This document shows, in pieces, positions 46,421-56,349 of a stretch of 64,000 nucleotides of DNA. Under the pieces are notes generated by a model. The model saw nothing but the letters and a program-made list of their open reading frames with translations, was not told the DNA's origin and searched no databases. Every line of letters begins with the position of its first letter. Position 1 is the first letter of the stretch. The stretch spans positions 4,644,506-4,708,505 of the forward strand of contig OX638316.1 of NCBI GenBank assembly GCA_951812525.1, read 5' to 3'. A program made the translations under genes and the position numbers. Source of the stretch: an uncultured Poribacteria bacterium (GTDB taxonomy: Bacteria > Poribacteria > WGA-4E > WGA-3G).

Positions 46421-47866
46421 TCAAGACTTTTGCATCTCAGCCAATTTCTTCTGAAGCCAAACCGTCATCGGTGCATTTCCGGGATCGCAGACCTCAATAA
46501 GATGTCCCGGCAATGGCTGCCCAATCAACGCCTCGACATCTCGGCGGCGTTCTGCGACCACTGCTGGATGTGCGCTCGCAATGTTCACCTTCTCTTCCGG
46601 ATCGTTCCGTACATCAAAGAGTTCGTCGCCCATTTCATCTTCATAACCTACGGATGTGCAGAAGTTCCAATGGTCATCGCGGACACTTGCGCGTCCTCTC
46701 GCGTTTCCGGTAATAAAACCTGCCCAGCCTGTGATGATTCGTTCACGAAGGTATGCTTTCTCCTGCGTAACGAGTTGCCACATATCCTCTCCGTCTGTCC
46801 AACCGCACGGAATGTCGAGCAGATTTAGGAGTGTCGGCATAAGATCGTGGTTCTGCACAAACGCGGAAATATCATGGTCATGGGGTCCCTCTGGATGCCG
46901 AATCATTAGGTTCAACTGGGTATTGAACGGATGTAACTTGTTCGGTCCTTTACCGAAACTCCCGTGGTCGCGGAGTTGCGTGCCGTGATCGGACATCAAG
47001 ACGACCAGTGTATCGTCTCGGATATTCAGCTGCTCTATCTTATCAAGTAGAACACCGACCCATTTATCAACAAACGTCACTTCGCCGAGGTAGAGTGCCT
47101 CAATTCGGCGGCGTTCGTCTTCCGTAGGTCCATCGCCTTCGTTGGCACTGCCAGGGGTGATGAAATCTTTTCCCGAATAGTCTGGGAAATAGAGGTCGGC
47201 GTAGGATTTCGGTGGATCCCAGGGTTCATGCGGATCGAAACTATCGATCCATAAGAAGAAAGGACCGACGGTATGATTATCGTCAAGCCAGTCAGATGCG
47301 GCACGGAAAACGCGTGCGCAACTATAATCATCCTCCGATTGACGATGGCGTTGTGATAATAGGTAATTGACGAGTCCGACATTTCGCTGCCAGTTGATGG
47401 GTTCACGGACATGCTTTCTGAGTTGCTCTTCAATGAGTCTTGGATCGCCACTGTGCCAGTTATCCGACTCCTGTCCACGGATGAAGTCGAAGTGTGCGAA
47501 CCCGCGTGAGAAATTCATCGTGGGTTTGAACATGTGATATGTATCGGCGATGATCGCCGTCAGGTAACCGCGTTCCAATAGCACTTCGGCGATTGTATCC
47601 TGTTCGGGCGGAATTTTATGCCAACCCGGAGCGTGGTGCCAATGTCCACGCCGATCAAAGTTAAATCTCCACGGAAAACTGCGCATCCCCGTGAAGTTTG
47701 CGCGGCGTACCTGAAGCGTCGGTTGTCCCTCACCGAATGCACGTGTGAAACGAACACTCTCCGAGGCGAAGGCATCAAGGTTCGGGGTTTGCACGTGGCT
47801 ATATTTCTTGCCTTCCCCGATGATGTCTGCACGAAACGTGTCTAAACAGATACAGATAATATTCAT
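46421..47866 (-). CDS. Sulfatase-like hydrolase (alkaline phosphatase superfamily), Thr at nucleophile position
   Basis: 481 residues. CLDTFRAD (metal Asp), VVLMSDHGTQLRDHG and the overall layout are those of the sulfatase family. In place of the formylglycine motif C/S-x-P-x-R, the sequence reads PTLQVRRANFTG (Thr 50, Arg 54 aligned with the Arg of the motif). Thr serves as nucleophile in some phosphodiesterase members, so a sulfatase activity is not assured. No signal peptide, hence cytoplasmic. The start is 4 bp after the pyrF stop in an argH-pyrF-sulfatase run. Confidence 0.87.
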   Translation of the reverse strand: MNIICICLDTFRADIIGEGKKYSHVQTPNLDAFASESVRFTRAFGEGQPTLQVRRANFTGMRSFPWRFNFDRRGHWHHAPGWHKIPPEQDTIAEVLLERGYLTAIIADTYHMFKPTMNFSRGFAHFDFIRGQESDNWHSGDPRLIEEQLRKHVREPINWQRNVGLVNYLLSQRHRQSEDDYSCARVFRAASDWLDDNHTVGPFFLWIDSFDPHEPWDPPKSYADLYFPDYSGKDFITPGSANEGDGPTEDERRRIEALYLGEVTFVDKWVGVLLDKIEQLNIRDDTLVVLMSDHGTQLRDHGSFGKGPNKLHPFNTQLNLMIRHPEGPHDHDISAFVQNHDLMPTLLNLLDIPCGWTDGEDMWQLVTQEKAYLRERIITGWAGFITGNARGRASVRDDHWNFCTSVGYEDEMGDELFDVRNDPEEKVNIASAHPAVVAERRRDVEALIGQPLPGHLIEVCDPGNAPMTVWLQKKLAEMQKS

Positions 47867-47870
47867 AGTG

Positions 47871-48584
47871 CTATGCCCCCCTCATCTCCTCAAGGATCAT
47901 TTCGGCAGCCGATAAAGGATCGTCGGCTGCAATGATAGGTCTACCGACAACAATGTAGCTCGCGCCTCGGTCAATCGCTGCTGCTGGTGTGGTAATGCGA
48001 CGTTGATCGCCGCGGGACGCCCATGTAGGACGGATACCCGGCGTGACGATTACGAAATCATCACCACAAGCTCTCCGTATTGGTTCGATTTCTAAGGGTG
48101 ATGCGACAACACCACTTAATCCTGCCTCCTGCGCTAACTGTGCGAGATAGACGACCTGTTTTGTAAGTTGTCGTTCCGACCCGAAGTTCTGCTGAAAACC
48201 ATCTTCGTCAATGCTCGTTAGGACAGTCACACCGAGCAGAATTGGCATCGGGATACTGTTTTCGGCAGCTGCGCTTTCGGCACTTTTTCTTGCTGCTTGC
48301 ATCATCTCAAACCCACCGGAAGCGTGCATGTTAATCATGTGTGCCCCGTGTTTTGTCATTGTGCCGACATCGCGCGCCACCGTGTTTGGGATGTCATGAA
48401 ACTTGAGATCGAGAAAGATTTTATGTCCGCGCCCGCTGAGCCACGGAAAAGCCTCGGTTCCAAGCGTGCTGAATGCCTGAAAGCCGAGTTTAACCCACGG
48501 GACTATGTCCATAAGTGTCCCGGACAATCGATCAATATATTTTCGATCACCAGTATCCAAAGCAACAATTAATTTGTCTTTCAA
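47871..48584 (-). CDS. pyrF: Orotidine 5'-phosphate decarboxylase
   Basis: 237 residues. LIVALDTGDRKYIDRL, FLDLKFHDIPNTVARD (the Lys-x-x-Asp catalytic set) and VTPGIRP are diagnostic. The last step of UMP synthesis. The start is taken as TTG (48582-48584), since AAGGGA lies 9 nt upstream; the frame open to 48611 also begins with TTG and would overlap argH. Gap to argH is 4 bp. Confidence 0.95.
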   Translation of the reverse strand: MKDKLIVALDTGDRKYIDRLSGTLMDIVPWVKLGFQAFSTLGTEAFPWLSGRGHKIFLDLKFHDIPNTVARDVGTMTKHGAHMINMHASGGFEMMQAARKSAESAAAENSIPMPILLGVTVLTSIDEDGFQQNFGSERQLTKQVVYLAQLAQEAGLSGVVASPLEIEPIRRACGDDFVIVTPGIRPTWASRGDQRRITTPAAAIDRGASYIVVGRPIIAADDPLSAAEMILEEMRGA

Positions 48585-48588
48585 TTTT

Positions 48589-50103
48589 TTATTTCCCTTC
48601 TGTAGTGACAACCGGTCCTGTTAAAACTTCATCAACAATCTTTAGGGTCTCTTGGCGTGCGTCGTCAATTTCTGTCTGGCAGGCATAAATATCCAATGCT
48701 ATCTTGTTCAGATGCTCTTCAAAGCTATCTATCATGCGACGTACTTCCTTGGGCGATGTCCCACCGAGGCTCTGATTATTCTGAATCGCTAACTCCGCAT
48801 CCAGGACCTGTTTAAGCTGCTCAACAGGGATGTCAATTTTCCTTTGCTTCAAGAGTCTTTGTGTTAGTTCCCAATCGGCGAACGTCTTTTCCTGCTGCAC
48901 CAGCTCGCCGACGAGCCATCCGACAATCTCATGGCATTCACGGAAACTGATCTGATGTTCTTTAACGAGGAAATTCGCTAACTCCGTCGCCGTTGCGAAG
49001 TTTGCATTCGCCAATTCCGCCATCCGTTCCGTCTTGAAATCTGCGGTTTTGAGGAGTTCGGGTAACATACCGAGGCACGCCTTCACAACATCAAACGCTT
49101 CCCACAGTGGCGGTTTATCCTCCTGAAAATCACGATTATAGCCCATCGGCAGACCTTTGAGATTGGTCAATAGGTCGAGTAACGCCCCGTAGACGCGTCC
49201 CGTGCGACCGCGCGTGAGTTCTGCGATGTCTGGATTCTTTTTCTGCGGCATGATAGAACTTCCAAAACTATACGCATCATCAAGCACCATCATCCCAAAT
49301 TCATAAGTTGTCCAATAAACGATTTCTTCACTAATCCGTGAGAGGTTTGCCATTACAAGCGATAGCGCAAAAAGTGTCTCGGCGATAAAATCCCGGCTGC
49401 TGATGACATCAAGAGCGTGTTCATGTGGGGCGTCGAAACCGAGTAGTTTCGTTGTCAATTCCCGGTCAATCGGGAATGTTGTGCCAGCTAAAGCGCACGC
49501 ACCGAGTGGGTTTGTATTGGCGAGGGCATACGCCGATTGCAGACGTTTCTGATCTCGTAGGAACATACTCACATAAGCCGTCGCCCAGAAACCGAGACTA
49601 ATTGGTTGTGCGTGCTGTGTATGTGTATAACCCGGCATCACAGTGTCGGCGTGTTCCTTCGCAATATGGAGGAATGCCTCACACAATGCTGAAAGACCGC
49701 GTTGGACATTAAGAATTTCATCTCGAATGTAGAGATGTGCGTCTACGAGTACCTGATCGTTACGAGAACGGGCAGTATGGAGCTTACCGCCGAACTCACG
49801 ACCTGCGTTCTCAATCAGATACGACTCGACGTTCATGTGTACGTCTTCTTTATTCGGATCGAGCGTAAAATCGCCGTTTTGAAAATCCTCTTCCGCCTTT
49901 CGGAGCCAGCGCAAAATTTCTCGCAGATCGGCATCTGAGATAATCCGTTGTCGGGCAAGCATAATCGCATGCGCTTGGCTGCCCCAGATATCGTATCCGA
50001 TGAGGCGGGTGTCGGCTTCAATGGAGTGTGTGAAGGCTATAGTCTCTGTAGTGAGGCTTGTGCTAAAACGTCCACCCCAGAGCGTTTTTTGTGATTTTCC
50101 CAT
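48589..50103 (-). CDS. argH: Argininosuccinate lyase
   Basis: 504 residues. LWGGRFS, TARSRNDQV, PGYTHTQHAQPISLG and the signature GSSIMPQKKNPD are all present; the catalytic Ser lies in the SSIM loop. The C-terminal region is about 40 residues longer than in the compact enzymes. Cleaves argininosuccinate to arginine and fumarate. First gene of the argH-pyrF-sulfatase run. Confidence 0.97.
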   Translation of the reverse strand: MGKSQKTLWGGRFSTSLTTETIAFTHSIEADTRLIGYDIWGSQAHAIMLARQRIISDADLREILRWLRKAEEDFQNGDFTLDPNKEDVHMNVESYLIENAGREFGGKLHTARSRNDQVLVDAHLYIRDEILNVQRGLSALCEAFLHIAKEHADTVMPGYTHTQHAQPISLGFWATAYVSMFLRDQKRLQSAYALANTNPLGACALAGTTFPIDRELTTKLLGFDAPHEHALDVISSRDFIAETLFALSLVMANLSRISEEIVYWTTYEFGMMVLDDAYSFGSSIMPQKKNPDIAELTRGRTGRVYGALLDLLTNLKGLPMGYNRDFQEDKPPLWEAFDVVKACLGMLPELLKTADFKTERMAELANANFATATELANFLVKEHQISFRECHEIVGWLVGELVQQEKTFADWELTQRLLKQRKIDIPVEQLKQVLDAELAIQNNQSLGGTSPKEVRRMIDSFEEHLNKIALDIYACQTEIDDARQETLKIVDEVLTGPVVTTEGK

Positions 50104-50251
50104 ATTCTATCAGACTCTCCGGCGATCAACACAACACCTTGTTGCGAGAACCAGTTATGGATGTGTCCAACGTAACTGCCTGCTGTTGCAAGTCAACTTT
50201 TCTCACCATAAACATCCTTATGTATTCCACTAATGAAATACAATTCGTCTG

Positions 50252-51106
50252 CTACGCAAACTCTGGTGGACGGCGCGGCGACGTCGGTTGGATAATCTTG
50301 CGTTGGTCTGGTGTCAGACGTTCCAATAACGCCTCTGAATGCGGATAGTCAAACCGCTCGCGGACATATCTCGGAGAATAGCGGTAGACAATCGACCGAC
50401 GATACCCTTCATTTGTCCGTTCTGCCGATCCGTGTGTAATGGCATCTGTGAACATTACCACATCTCCCGCCTTGAGATAAATCTCCTTCGTCCCAAAGGC
50501 TGTCCCTGCCGGTTTACCGCTCACACCATCATAAACCAAGCCTTTTCCATCAACCTTCAAACGCGGGTGAACCTCTGTGCATTTATGACTTCCGGGAACC
50601 AGCACGGGTGCACCATCTCCCGGTCCAATATCGTTCAGTGCCATCAGGACGTTAATCTGTCCGACCATCCATTCACCCGTGTTCTCTTGTCGGAAGGTCA
50701 GATAACTCAGGGGGACATGTCCACCGCAGTGGATATGAATGAAACCGCCGGGACCGCGAACGTTGAGAAAATTCTCGTGGATAGAGAGTCCGTTGACTTC
50801 ATGGACGTATTTTCGCACGTGATTGATCCATGCCGGATGGTCAATCAACCTCTCGAAAACTTCACCACCCTCAATAATATTCTGGAAATTCACGCCGTTC
50901 TCAATGTTGTAAGTATGCGTCTCGATGTTCCCGATCCAGCGTGGTGTCCGTTTGTCCTCAGTGCTATCTGCCCACGGTTTCTCAACGTAATGCCAGTGCG
51001 CATCGATCCATTCGTTCATCATCTCCAAATCTTCTTCTGAGATCGCATTCTCTAAAACAAGATATCCTTGCAAGTCAAATAGATAATCTTGTATCTCTTG
51101 GTCCAT
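50252..51106 (-). CDS. Phytanoyl-CoA dioxygenase (PhyH) family protein with unusual iron site
   Basis: 284 residues with the PhyH beta-helix pattern: LVLENAISEEDLEMMNEWI, PGDGAPVLVPGSHK, LKAGDVVMFTDAITHG (distal His 225) and RRSIVYRYSP. The iron motif expected as His-x-Asp reads FIHIHCGGH (His 124, 126, Cys 127, Gly 128, His 130), with no Asp. This resembles the LHGG subfamily often seen in planctomycete and poribacterial genomes. AAGGAG lies before the ATG; ThuA precedes it on the same strand. The substrate is unknown. Confidence 0.85.
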   Translation of the reverse strand: MDQEIQDYLFDLQGYLVLENAISEEDLEMMNEWIDAHWHYVEKPWADSTEDKRTPRWIGNIETHTYNIENGVNFQNIIEGGEVFERLIDHPAWINHVRKYVHEVNGLSIHENFLNVRGPGGFIHIHCGGHVPLSYLTFRQENTGEWMVGQINVLMALNDIGPGDGAPVLVPGSHKCTEVHPRLKVDGKGLVYDGVSGKPAGTAFGTKEIYLKAGDVVMFTDAITHGSAERTNEGYRRSIVYRYSPRYVRERFDYPHSEALLERLTPDQRKIIQPTSPRRPPEFA

Positions 51107-51166
51107 GTGCTGTCTCCTTAGCAGTAGGTACGATTTTCACAATAGCACCCATAGATAATGCCGCGA

Positions 51167-51973
51167 TTACAAGTAGGCGTTCAATTCTGCCTCGGTTGGA
51201 GTCGGTGTAGAGATACCACCTTCGGGAACTTCTACCTTCGCTGTCCAAGCAATTCCATTGAGAACGAACTTTCGAAATTGGTCATCGCCCCAATTCAGAT
51301 GGTAATGCCCGCCGGTAAATCCAAACCCACGCCCACCATCTGGACGTTCTACACACCATCCCAAGTGCTGTGGTTCACCGTTTGCGACCGATGCGCGGAC
51401 ATGCGGATTACCGCTGTGCGGTCCATCCGGTCTTTCGAGCGTTGATGCGGGTGCGATTGTGCTCAACACGGGTGTTACCCCTTGCATATTTTCGCGAAAC
51501 CGCATGTGATAATACCATTCGTCTTCCAATGCAAACGGCTGCATCCCGCGTGTGATCGGGTGCTCAGGGAACTCGGTAAACGTCGCTGTCCAATACGGAT
51601 TGACTGAAAGACCCGGTTCAAAGTAGCCACCGATCCAGTCTAAGAAACAATCACCCGGTTTACCCTTTGGCACCTCGACTGCAAAGTGCAACATCGCAAG
51701 TCCTATGCCCTGTGCCATCAACTTATCGATCTGATCAAGATGCGGAATGCTAAGATGCCTCTCACCCCCGCCTGAATAAACAATAATGGCATCTGTATCG
51801 GCGAAAATCGCCGGATCTTCGGGCCATCCCTGCGAGACAACCGCATCCACACCGTCGAGAAATTTGTTCAACTGATCTGCAAGGAACGCACACCCTGCCG
51901 GATGTTCATGTGCTCCACTGCCATGACTACTTCCGCTCCCTGCCACCATAATAATTCGAGATTTTTTTACCAT
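51167..51973 (-). CDS. ThuA-like domain protein
   Basis: 268 residues. IIMVAGSGSSHGSGAHEHPAGC, DAIIVYSGGGERH, LDQIDKLMAQGIGLAMLHFAVE and the WYYHMRF and ERPDGGRGFGFTGGHYHLNW segments match ThuA (trehalose utilisation, class I amidotransferase-like fold). Homologs appear beside sugar catabolic genes. The ATG at 51973 is used because GGAGG lies nine bases upstream; the ATG at 51982 sits on top of that site. Confidence 0.87.
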   Translation of the reverse strand: MVKKSRIIMVAGSGSSHGSGAHEHPAGCAFLADQLNKFLDGVDAVVSQGWPEDPAIFADTDAIIVYSGGGERHLSIPHLDQIDKLMAQGIGLAMLHFAVEVPKGKPGDCFLDWIGGYFEPGLSVNPYWTATFTEFPEHPITRGMQPFALEDEWYYHMRFRENMQGVTPVLSTIAPASTLERPDGPHSGNPHVRASVANGEPQHLGWCVERPDGGRGFGFTGGHYHLNWGDDQFRKFVLNGIAWTAKVEVPEGGISTPTPTEAELNAYL

Positions 51974-52052
51974 ATTTTTCATGCCTCCGTTTTGGAATAT
52001 CTATCAGTTTACCATATCCTGTGGCTTTTGGCAAAATTTTTTGGTCGATGGC

Positions 52053-52235
52053 AGGGCCATTCAGTTTTCCAATAATTTATATCCGGACGCCCGGATTTAG
52101 TCTGTGAATAGGCTAAATCCATTCCTTGTATTACATTCTTGTTCGGGACAGGGCGCGTGACCCGAATAAATTCGGGCATCCATCAACAGGAACGCCTCAC
52201 ATAAGTAAACTTATTTCCTAAAACTGAATGTCCCT
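52053..52235. mobile_element. Inverted-repeat element C (MITE-like)
   Basis: AGGGCCATTCAGTTTT at the left pairs with AAAACTGAATGTCCCT at the right. 183 bp, like element A but lacking an internal block of about 40 bp (the TTTTGCC.../GGCAAAA hairpin). It fills most of the gap between thuA and the amidohydrolase gene. Confidence 0.8.
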
Positions 52236-52318
52236 AGGATAAGCAAAGAAAATATTTGACAATCCCAAAGAAGCATATTAAAATAGACGCAAATCCAACA
52301 CAAAACAGGAGCAAGGCA

Positions 52319-53176
52319 ATGGCGAAATTCCCAATCGTTGACACACACGTTCATCTATGGCACCCGAAACAGTTGAGATATCCATGGCTCTCGGAAGTAC
52401 CCGCCCTAAATAGACCCTACCTCCTCAAAGATTACACAGCCGCATACGGTGACTTGGAAATCGAATCCATTGTCTTTGTTCAATGCGATACACATCCCGA
52501 TGACGGCTTGAAAGAGACGGCATGGGTTACGTCTCTTGCGACACGGGTAGAACCTCGGATTCAGGGGATTGTTGCGTGGGCACCGCTCGAAGAGGGTAGA
52601 CAGGTCGCACCTTTCGTCGAAAAATTGGCAGAGAATCCGCTCGTCAAAGGTATCCGCAGACTTATTCAATCCGAAAGTGTTGACTTCTGCATCCAACCCG
52701 ACTTTGTAAGCGGTGTCAAAACGCTCGCTCGCTACAGATTAAGTTTTGACATCTGTATCTTCCATCCACAACTCGCCAATGCGATTCGACTTGTGGAACA
52801 GTGTCCGCACGTCCAATTCATTTTGGACCATATCGGCAAACCCGACATCAAAAGTCAACGTTTCGACCCATGGAAAGCGGAAATCCAGACACTTGCAGAG
52901 TTTCCGAACGTCCACTGCAAAATATCGGGCTTGGTAACAGAGGCTGATTTCGATGCGTGGACAGCTGCCGATCTACAGCCGTATATCGAGCATGTTATTA
53001 CCTGTTTCGGTTTTGATAGGGTTATATACGGTAGCGATTGGCCCGTCTCCACACAAGCAACGGATTATCGGCGATGGGTAGAGACATTGGAAGCAGCGGT
53101 CTCCGGTTGCTCGGCTGAAGAGATGGGAAACCTTTTCAGGGATAATGCAATTAGATTTTATCGATTGGGTTCATAG
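52319..53176 (+). CDS. Amidohydrolase family 2 protein (lactonase-like TIM barrel)
   Basis: 285 residues. VDTHVHLWHP has the HxH metal pair (His 10, 12); DHIGKPD and YGSDWPVS supply later metal ligands. The pattern is that of L-fuconolactonase and related sugar lactonases. The ATG at 52319 has AGGAG seven bases upstream; the TTG at 52256 is rejected. It may act with the nearby Gfo/Idh/MocA and ThuA proteins in sugar breakdown, which is inference. Confidence 0.9.
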   Translation: MAKFPIVDTHVHLWHPKQLRYPWLSEVPALNRPYLLKDYTAAYGDLEIESIVFVQCDTHPDDGLKETAWVTSLATRVEPRIQGIVAWAPLEEGRQVAPFVEKLAENPLVKGIRRLIQSESVDFCIQPDFVSGVKTLARYRLSFDICIFHPQLANAIRLVEQCPHVQFILDHIGKPDIKSQRFDPWKAEIQTLAEFPNVHCKISGLVTEADFDAWTAADLQPYIEHVITCFGFDRVIYGSDWPVSTQATDYRRWVETLEAAVSGCSAEEMGNLFRDNAIRFYRLGS

Positions 53177-53201
53177 GGAAAGAAAAAATAAGCGGGAAGT
53201 C

Positions 53202-53227
53202 AGGCGAGGTTGGGAAACCTCGCCTAC
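53202..53227 (-). repeat. REP-like hairpin, well preserved
   Basis: Stem AGGCGAGGTT/AACCTCGCCT, minus-strand lead GTAGGCGAGGTTTCCC. Between the amidohydrolase and glcB ends; may also terminate transcription. Confidence 0.75.
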
Positions 53228-53270
53228 TTATTTAATTGAGGTGGATTCATTATTCGCAGCGTTTTTGTAT

Positions 53271-53289
53271 CGCAAACTGTTAGTTTGCG
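53271..53289. repeat. CTGTTAG-family hairpin
   Basis: CGCAAACTGTTAGTTTGCG: 8-bp perfect stem around CTGTTAG. Confidence 0.7.
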
Positions 53290-53380
53290 GGAAACCACCT
53301 GACGCAATATAGAAGGCAACACCCACAAAGAACACAATCTAACAGATTCTGCTAAAAAGATAAAAACTCGCGTATTTTTA

Positions 53381-55564
53381 TTAACCGCCAGCCTTGACTT
53401 CGCGTCTGCGTGGATGTAGCACAAACTCCGTATATCCGTTCGGGAGTTCGCACCCTTTAAAAACTAAGTCTAAAGATGCCTGGAACGCGACGCTTTGGTC
53501 ATAATTTGGGGACATGTTCCGATAATTCGGGTCCCCAGCGTTCTGCTCATCAACGATCTTCGCCATACGCTGGAAAGTCTCGGTTACCTGCTCCTCTGTA
53601 ACGATCCCGTGGTGGAGCCAATTTGCAATATGTTGGCTCGAAATTCGTAGCGTTGCCCGATCCTCCATCAAGCCGACGTTGTTAATATCGGGTATTTTTG
53701 AACAACCGATACCTTGATCTACCCACCGGACGACGTATCCCAAGATGCCTTGGGCGTTGTTATCCAATTCGCGCTGCACCTCATCGGATCGTAGGACGCG
53801 TTCTTCCAATAGCGGTGGTGTTAACAGATCCTCTAAACTGGCGCGCTGTCTGGCTGCCAATTCCTTTATCCAGTTCCCAACGTCAACCTTGTGATAGTGC
53901 ATCGCATGCAGCGTTGCGGCTGTCGGTGACGGCACCCATGCTGTTGTTGCACCCGCCAACGGGTGATTCACCTTCGTTTCAACCATCTCTGCCATCTGGT
54001 CAGGTTTCGTCCACATTCCTTTTCCAATCTGCGCCGTGCCGAGCAATGCGGTCTCAATCCCTATATCAACGTTCCAATCTTCATAAGCCAGCATCCAGGG
54101 TTCGTCGCGAATCTCCATCTTGGGAATCATTGGACCTGCTTCCATGCTCGTATGGATTTCATCGCCAGTTCTATCTAAAAACCCAGTATTAATAAAAACG
54201 AGTCGTTCCTGTGCCATCCGAATTGCTTCTTTAAGGTTGACAGTCGTCCGACGTTCCTCATCCATGATCCCAATCTTAACGGTATTCGTTGGGAGTCCGA
54301 GTGCGGACTCAATCCACTCGAACAGCCGAATGGTCATGTCTACTTCTTCGGGTCCGTGGAATTTCGGTTTGACAATGTAAATACTGCCCGTTCTGCTATT
54401 CCTATAGTCCCCATTTTCCTGCAGGTCATGCATGGCAGCGAAGGATGTTACCATAGCATCAAGGATGCCTTCTGGAATTTCTTCACCATCAGCTGTTGTA
54501 ACGGCATCCGTGTACATGTGGGGTCCAACATTCCGGATGAGGAGGAGGCTTCTGCCGGGTAGGGTCAACGTGCTTCCGTCGGGTGCGGTAAACGTCTTAT
54601 CGGATGCGAGTCGGCGGGTTAGCATTTCTCCGCTTTTCTCGAAGGTTGTCTCCAGTGTCCCTTTCATGATACCGTTCCAGTTGCTATAGACGCGAACCTT
54701 ATCGGCTGCATCGACAGCGGAGACGGAATCCTCGCAATCTTGGATGGTCGTGATTGCTGATTCAAGAATAACATCATAGACACCAGCAGGATGCGCTTTT
54801 CCAACCGGATGTTCACGGTCTATTCGGATCTCAATGTGAAGCCCATGGTTTCGGAGTACAACAGCACTGAGTTCGCCGTTGTTTTCCGTAAAACCGACGA
54901 ATTTGGACGGCTCTGCTAAGCCGACCTCACTCCCATCAGCGAGTGTTGCGCGTAATTGTTGCTGGTCATGAACGGTTTTGAGGGCAAATTGCGTAACGTC
55001 AGAGAAACTGCCGGTTTCAAGTCCTGCCATTTCATCTAAAAACTGCTCGGTGTAGGCGATGACTTTCGCACCTCGGACGGGGTTATAGGTAGCACTTCGC
55101 GTAGCACCGTCCGATTCGTCAATAACATCAGTGCCGTAGAGTGCGTCGTAGAGGCTTCCCCATCTGGCGTTCGCTGCATTTAGGGCATAGCGGGCATTAT
55201 CGGTCGGTACAACCAATTGTGGACCTGAGATAAGTGAAATCTCGGTGTCAACATCCTCGGTAATGACAGTAAAATCTCGTCCTTCAGGGAGCAGATAACC
55301 TATGTCGGTAAGAAACGCCTTATATTCCTCACCGTCGATTGGATCACCTTTGCGCGCCAGATGCCAGGCATCAATCTGCTGCTGAAGGTCATCCCGTTTC
55401 TCTAAGAGTGCCTTGTTTTCTGGTGCGAACTCCGTGACGATGTCGCTCAGTGCTTTCCAAAAGGCATCTGCTTCTATCCCAGTACCGGGTGCGATCTCAT
55501 CTCTTACCAGTGCGTACAAATCTTCATCTATCCTGAGGCTACCTATTTCAATCCTGTTTCCCAT
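53381..55564 (-). CDS. glcB: Malate synthase G
   Basis: 727 residues, the length of the G isoform. [69 protein letters not shown] and the C-terminal ANWLHHGIV match GlcB. Condenses glyoxylate with acetyl-CoA to malate; no isocitrate lyase in the window. GGAG precedes the ATG. Downstream (toward 53.3 kb) lie REP and CTGTTAG hairpins. Confidence 0.97.
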   Translation of the reverse strand: MGNRIEIGSLRIDEDLYALVRDEIAPGTGIEADAFWKALSDIVTEFAPENKALLEKRDDLQQQIDAWHLARKGDPIDGEEYKAFLTDIGYLLPEGRDFTVITEDVDTEISLISGPQLVVPTDNARYALNAANARWGSLYDALYGTDVIDESDGATRSATYNPVRGAKVIAYTEQFLDEMAGLETGSFSDVTQFALKTVHDQQQLRATLADGSEVGLAEPSKFVGFTENNGELSAVVLRNHGLHIEIRIDREHPVGKAHPAGVYDVILESAITTIQDCEDSVSAVDAADKVRVYSNWNGIMKGTLETTFEKSGEMLTRRLASDKTFTAPDGSTLTLPGRSLLLIRNVGPHMYTDAVTTADGEEIPEGILDAMVTSFAAMHDLQENGDYRNSRTGSIYIVKPKFHGPEEVDMTIRLFEWIESALGLPTNTVKIGIMDEERRTTVNLKEAIRMAQERLVFINTGFLDRTGDEIHTSMEAGPMIPKMEIRDEPWMLAYEDWNVDIGIETALLGTAQIGKGMWTKPDQMAEMVETKVNHPLAGATTAWVPSPTAATLHAMHYHKVDVGNWIKELAARQRASLEDLLTPPLLEERVLRSDEVQRELDNNAQGILGYVVRWVDQGIGCSKIPDINNVGLMEDRATLRISSQHIANWLHHGIVTEEQVTETFQRMAKIVDEQNAGDPNYRNMSPNYDQSVAFQASLDLVFKGCELPNGYTEFVLHPRRREVKAGG

Positions 55565-55923
55565 ACTCTTTTCTCCATTCCAAGGTGTTGTGGGGTGTTG
55601 TTTGTAGGTCTCCCATGTTGCAAAGGGTCGGTTGCTTCATTGCAAGGGGCAGATTTCTGCTAACCGATGCATCATTGCATCGACAACAAACTATGTCTTA
55701 ATTTCTAAATTATCATAGCAATAGATTGTTAGTTTGTCAATTATTTTTTTAGTTGTGGGCAGGGCATTCAGTTTTCCAATAATTTATATCCGGACACCCG
55801 GATTTAGTCTGGGAATAGACTAAATTTTGCCCCGCAGAATGCCACACGCGCATTCTTGCTTCGCAGTGAGAATGATTTACGCGGCAAAATTTGTCTTTGC
55901 TTTACATTTCCATTCCTTAAAAC

Positions 55924-56349
55924 ATATCTAATAAATAGACTAACCCCTCTATATAGACAACCTCTTGAGTCCCGGAGGGACGTTATGTCTATAGAAATCT
56001 GATAAATAGACTAACCCCTCTATACAGACAACCTCCTGAGTCCCGGAGGGACGTTATGTCTATAGAAATCCAATAAATAGACTAACCCCTCTATACAGAC
56101 AACCTCTTGAGTCCCGGAGGGACGTTATGTCTATAGAAATCTGATAAATAGACTAACCCCTCTATACAGACAACCTCTTGAGTCCCGGAGGGACGTTATG
56201 TCTATAGAAATCTGATAAATAGACTAACCCCTCTATACAGACAACCTCTTGAGTCCCGGAGGGACGTTATGTCTATAGAAATCTGATAAATAGACTAACC
56301 CCTCTATACAGACAACCTCTTGAGTCCCGGAGGGACGTTATGTCTATAG
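55924..56349. repeat. Six-copy 71-bp tandem repeat array
   Basis: Six units of exactly 71 bp: 55924-55994, 55995-56065, 56066-56136, 56137-56207, 56208-56278, 56279-56349. The first four differ by one to three changes (unit 1 has its own lead), the last three are near-identical. Each contains ATAAATAGACTAACCCCTCT, a TCCCGGAGGGA hairpin, and TTATGTCTATAG at its end. There are no unique spacers, so this is not a CRISPR. Confidence 0.95.

Noticed and set aside
50339-51040. 233-codon plus-strand frame
   Set aside because: Antisense to the PhyH-family gene; composition is that of a shadow frame.
55924-56349. CRISPR array
   Set aside because: The 71-bp units follow each other directly without unique spacers, and no cas gene is present.
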